Shown here one piece after another: positions 61,697 through 64,000 of a stretch of 64,000 nt of DNA. Source of the stretch: Psychrobacter glacincola (GTDB lineage Bacteria; Pseudomonadota; Gammaproteobacteria; Pseudomonadales; Moraxellaceae); NCBI RefSeq assembly GCF_904846075.1, contig NZ_CAJGZH010000003.1:310001-374000 (forward strand), in the 5' to 3' direction. The first letter of the stretch is position 1. Each line of letters begins with the position of its first letter. The position numbers and the translations under genes were made by a program. Below the pieces are notes generated by a model. The model saw nothing but the letters and a program-made list of their open reading frames with translations. It searched no databases and was not told where the DNA came from.

Positions 61697-64000
61697 AGGT
61701 TAAGCTGACCTTTTGACCCAGTATGTGCTGGATTTTATTAAGTAGCTCTTGTTCTTGGAATGGCTTACCCATGTAATCATTCACACCAATCTCCAGTGCA
61801 CGCTCACGATGCTTTTCACCTGTACGTGATGTGATCATGATGATTGGGATATGTTGTAGGCGCTTGCTGTGTCTCACTTGAGTAGCCACCTCGAAACCAT
61901 CCATGCGTGGCATCTCAATGTCGAGCAATATCATGTCTGGTATCATGTCTTGTAATATCTCAATTGCATCGATACCATCTTTTGCCACGGCCACAGTAAA
62001 CCCTTGGCGCTCTAAGAAACGTGACGTCACTTTACGTACGGTAACAGAGTCATCAACCACTAAAATAGTAGACTTAAACTCTAAACGACTTCGTTTAGAA
62101 TCAGCAGATTGCGAGATATTTTTGACCAACTGCGCATTACGCATCAAAGCAATCAGGTCTAAGATAAGCATTACTGAACCATCGCCCATGATAGTCGCTG
62201 CTGAAATACCTGGTAGATTCGATAACTGTTGTCCTAGAGGTTTGACCACGACTTCGATACGTGACCCTGCAATCTGATCAACCTGCAATGCAATATTTTG
62301 TCCGCTACGATTCTTGATGATAATGAGTGGCAAACTGGTATTGGTATTAACGACCAGTTCATTCAGTTCATTGCCTGACAAAATCTCATTTAAATAACGC
62401 ACTCGATAATCAACATCTTCAAAGTTCAACGTTGCATCGCCTGACTGATAATAGTCATAAAGCTTTTCTGGATTAATCCGTACCACACGCTCAATCTGTA
62501 CCAAAGGTATCGCATAATAACGATCCGCGGCACGCACAACCAATGCATCAGATACCGCAACCGTCAGTGGTAAGCGCATCGTAAAGCGTGAGCCTTTACC
62601 CAGTTCTGAGACAACCGATACAGCACCACCTAATTGACGAATCTCGCTGATGACCACGTCCATGCCCACGCCACGTCCAGAAATCTGTGTTACTTGCTTA
62701 CTGGTACTCAATCCAGCATGGAAAATATACTGCATGATATCAAGATCAGTTAGGCTGTTATCATTTGCATCAATCAAGCCTTGAGAAATGGCTTTATTAC
62801 GAACGGCTTCTACATCGATGCCGCGACCGTCATCTATTAACTGAATGACAATCTCACTACCTTCTCGATTTACCTCAAGAGTAATACGCCCACTACGCTC
62901 TTTACCTGCTTTTAAACGCGTTGAGGTATTTTCGATACCATGATCGACAGCGTTACGGAGCATATGTTCAAGCGGTGAAGTAATACGCTCTAGAATGGTT
63001 CTATCCATCTCATCATCGGCATTGATGATCGTTAATTCGACAGATTTATTCAGCTCATTGGCAGTTTGTCGTACGATACGCTCAAGACGTGGCGTTAAGC
63101 GCGTAAACGGCACCATACGTGAATTCATAAGCCCATCTTGTAACTCGGTCTGTGTACGAGACAGCTGTAATAAAAGGCTTTCACTGTCTCGTGTTTTTTC
63201 TAATAGAGTATGATTAATATCAATCAAATCTGAGGCTGACTCTGTCAAAGATTTGGATAACTGATTTAAAGAAGAATATTGATCCATCTCTAGAGGGTCA
63301 AACCCTTCATGATTAATCAGCTCATCGTCTATCTGCGACAAGATCTGCGCCTCAAGCTCGATTTCCATTCGGCGTAACTGATCAGCCAAGCGCTGTACCG
63401 TAATACCCATATCTTCGATACTATTGGTCAAGCTACTCATGCCCATATCGATACGAGCACGGTTGATGGCTGACTCACCAGATAGGTTAATCATATGCTC
63501 GATCAAACCACCTGAGATACGAATCATCTCATTATTATTGGCACTCTGATCTTCCTCACCCGTACTGCTGAGCATAGAAGGCATCTCACTAATATCTTTT
63601 GCCAGATACTGTGAGTCTTGCTGTTCTCTAGCAATAAAGAGCGCTTCATGCTGCGATTGTAGGGATTCTTTAGGAATTTGCTTTAGGCTGTCAGGATTTT
63701 TACTAAATTGCTGCAATGCCTCAATCAATAGCGCAGGCGTCGGTGGATTGACATGTTGTCTAAGGATAGAGATCGCATCAGCAAGCCAGTCATGACTGGC
63801 AACCAGCAACTCCAATACTTTTTTGGTAGCAGGACGACGATTATCTACAAAATCTGTATAAACCGATTCCATTTCATGTGCCAGATCAGCGATACCAGCT
63901 GCGGTGACCATTCGTGCGCCACCTTTGATGGTATGCAAATCACGCTGCAATGCCTGTAATGCTGTCGTATTATTGGTATCTTTTAAGAACAGTTGCAGAT
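61686..64000 (-). CDS. chpA: ChpA chemosensory histidine kinase (C-terminal part)
   Basis: The last ~770 residues of a very large hybrid histidine kinase; the gene runs out of the window at 64000. Visible in order: the last Hpt domain with phospho-His in HTIKGGARM; a dimerisation/HATPase domain with EHMLRNAVDHGIE, DDGRGID, GRGVGMDVV and GKGSRFTMR; a CheW-like domain; and a receiver domain with DDSVTVRKV, the phospho-Asp in MILLDIEMPRMDG and GKPF. ChpA controls type IV pilus twitching. pilG to pilJ probably lie upstream. Overlaps chpB by 11 bases. Confidence 0.93.
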   Translation of the reverse strand, partial: LQLFLKDTNNTTALQALQRDLHTIKGGARMVTAAGIADLAHEMESVYTDFVDNRRPATKKVLELLVASHDWLADAISILRQHVNPPTPALLIEALQQFSKNPDSLKQIPKESLQSQHEALFIAREQQDSQYLAKDISEMPSMLSSTGEEDQSANNNEMIRISGGLIEHMINLSGESAINRARIDMGMSSLTNSIEDMGITVQRLADQLRRMEIELEAQILSQIDDELINHEGFDPLEMDQYSSLNQLSKSLTESASDLIDINHTLLEKTRDSESLLLQLSRTQTELQDGLMNSRMVPFTRLTPRLERIVRQTANELNKSVELTIINADDEMDRTILERITSPLEHMLRNAVDHGIENTSTRLKAGKERSGRITLEVNREGSEIVIQLIDDGRGIDVEAVRNKAISQGLIDANDNSLTDLDIMQYIFHAGLSTSKQVTQISGRGVGMDVVISEIRQLGGAVSVVSELGKGSRFTMRLPLTVAVSDALVVRAADRYYAIPLVQIERVVRINPEKLYDYYQSGDATLNFEDVDYRVRYLNEILSGNELNELVVNTNTSLPLIIIKNRSGQNIALQVDQIAGSRIEVVVKPLGQQLSNLPGISAATIMGDGSVMLILDLIALMRNAQLVKNISQSADSKRSRLEFKSTILVVDDSVTVRKVTSRFLERQGFTVAVAKDGIDAIEILQDMIPDMILLDIEMPRMDGFEVATQVRHSKRLQHIPIIMITSRTGEKHRERALEIGVNDYMGKPFQEQELLNKIQHILGQKVSLTYEG

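Noticed and set aside
1..64000. CRISPR arrays, prophage or complete insertion sequences
   Set aside because: No regularly spaced repeats, phage structural genes, integrases or transposases were found.

Overview
The window reads as a chromosomal segment of a Moraxellaceae gammaproteobacterium, most likely Psychrobacter. That is an inference from the look of the proteins (glyQ/glyS, miaB, argE, minCDE, oxyR/ahpCF, Chp-type chemosensory genes), moderate GC with AT-rich intergenic regions, and many short intrinsic terminators. No rRNA, CRISPR array, prophage or complete insertion sequence is visible. One tRNA gene (Gly, GCC) is present.

Layout. 0-10 kb: 3' end of murJ, a small lipoprotein, a GNAT acetyltransferase, ribF, DUF2789, mdh, a secreted RNase T2 homologue that has lost its catalytic residues, slt and miaB. 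10-20 kb: a GNAT gene, a LysE-type exporter, argE, a nucleoside deaminase, the ygfB / ZapB-like / zapA group, and glyS and glyQ. The last two are separated by a reverse-oriented DUF6998 gene, and the 5' end of glyS carries a frameshift. 20-24.5 kb: PspC protein, a NadR-like kinase with PnuC (nicotinamide riboside salvage), a DUF962 membrane protein and a decayed LysR gene. 24.6-26.8 kb: an unusual four-gene operon encoding roadblock/LC7 protein, BLUF photoreceptor, small GTPase and a second roadblock/LC7 protein. This is the most intriguing system in the window. 27-33 kb: amidohydrolase, SDR, tRNA-Gly, M48 lipoprotein peptidase, BolA, SirB and a lipoprotein.

33-38.6 kb is a probable sulfide/persulfide response locus: thioredoxin 2, DUF2892, ETHE1-like dioxygenase, a BigR/SqrR-like dithiol ArsR repressor, a SulP transporter and two DUF442 proteins. 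38.6-40.3 kb is an AT-rich cassette lying between two intrinsic terminators, with an XRE regulator and a frameshift-split AIPR (abortive-infection type) gene. 40.3-44.6 kb holds the peroxide-defence genes ahpF, ahpC and oxyR. 44.6-46.8 kb has an HD hydrolase, a TPMT-like methyltransferase and a YgjP-type peptidase. 46.8-53.3 kb is an iron-linked periplasmic cluster (DUF1513, imelysin-like, di-heme oxidoreductase, imelysin) with a near-perfect Fur box in front. 53.5-59.4 kb: OmpA-like lipoprotein, acyltransferase, a membrane protein and minC-minD-minE. 59.5-64 kb: cytochrome b561 and the end of a type IV pilus chemosensory cluster (chpC, chpB, partial chpA).

Non-coding structure includes a 108-bp palindromic MITE-like element, a second family of about 50-bp palindromes present in three copies, a 33-bp degenerate tandem repeat ahead of the M48 gene, and a 19-bp tandem duplication inside the LysR relic.
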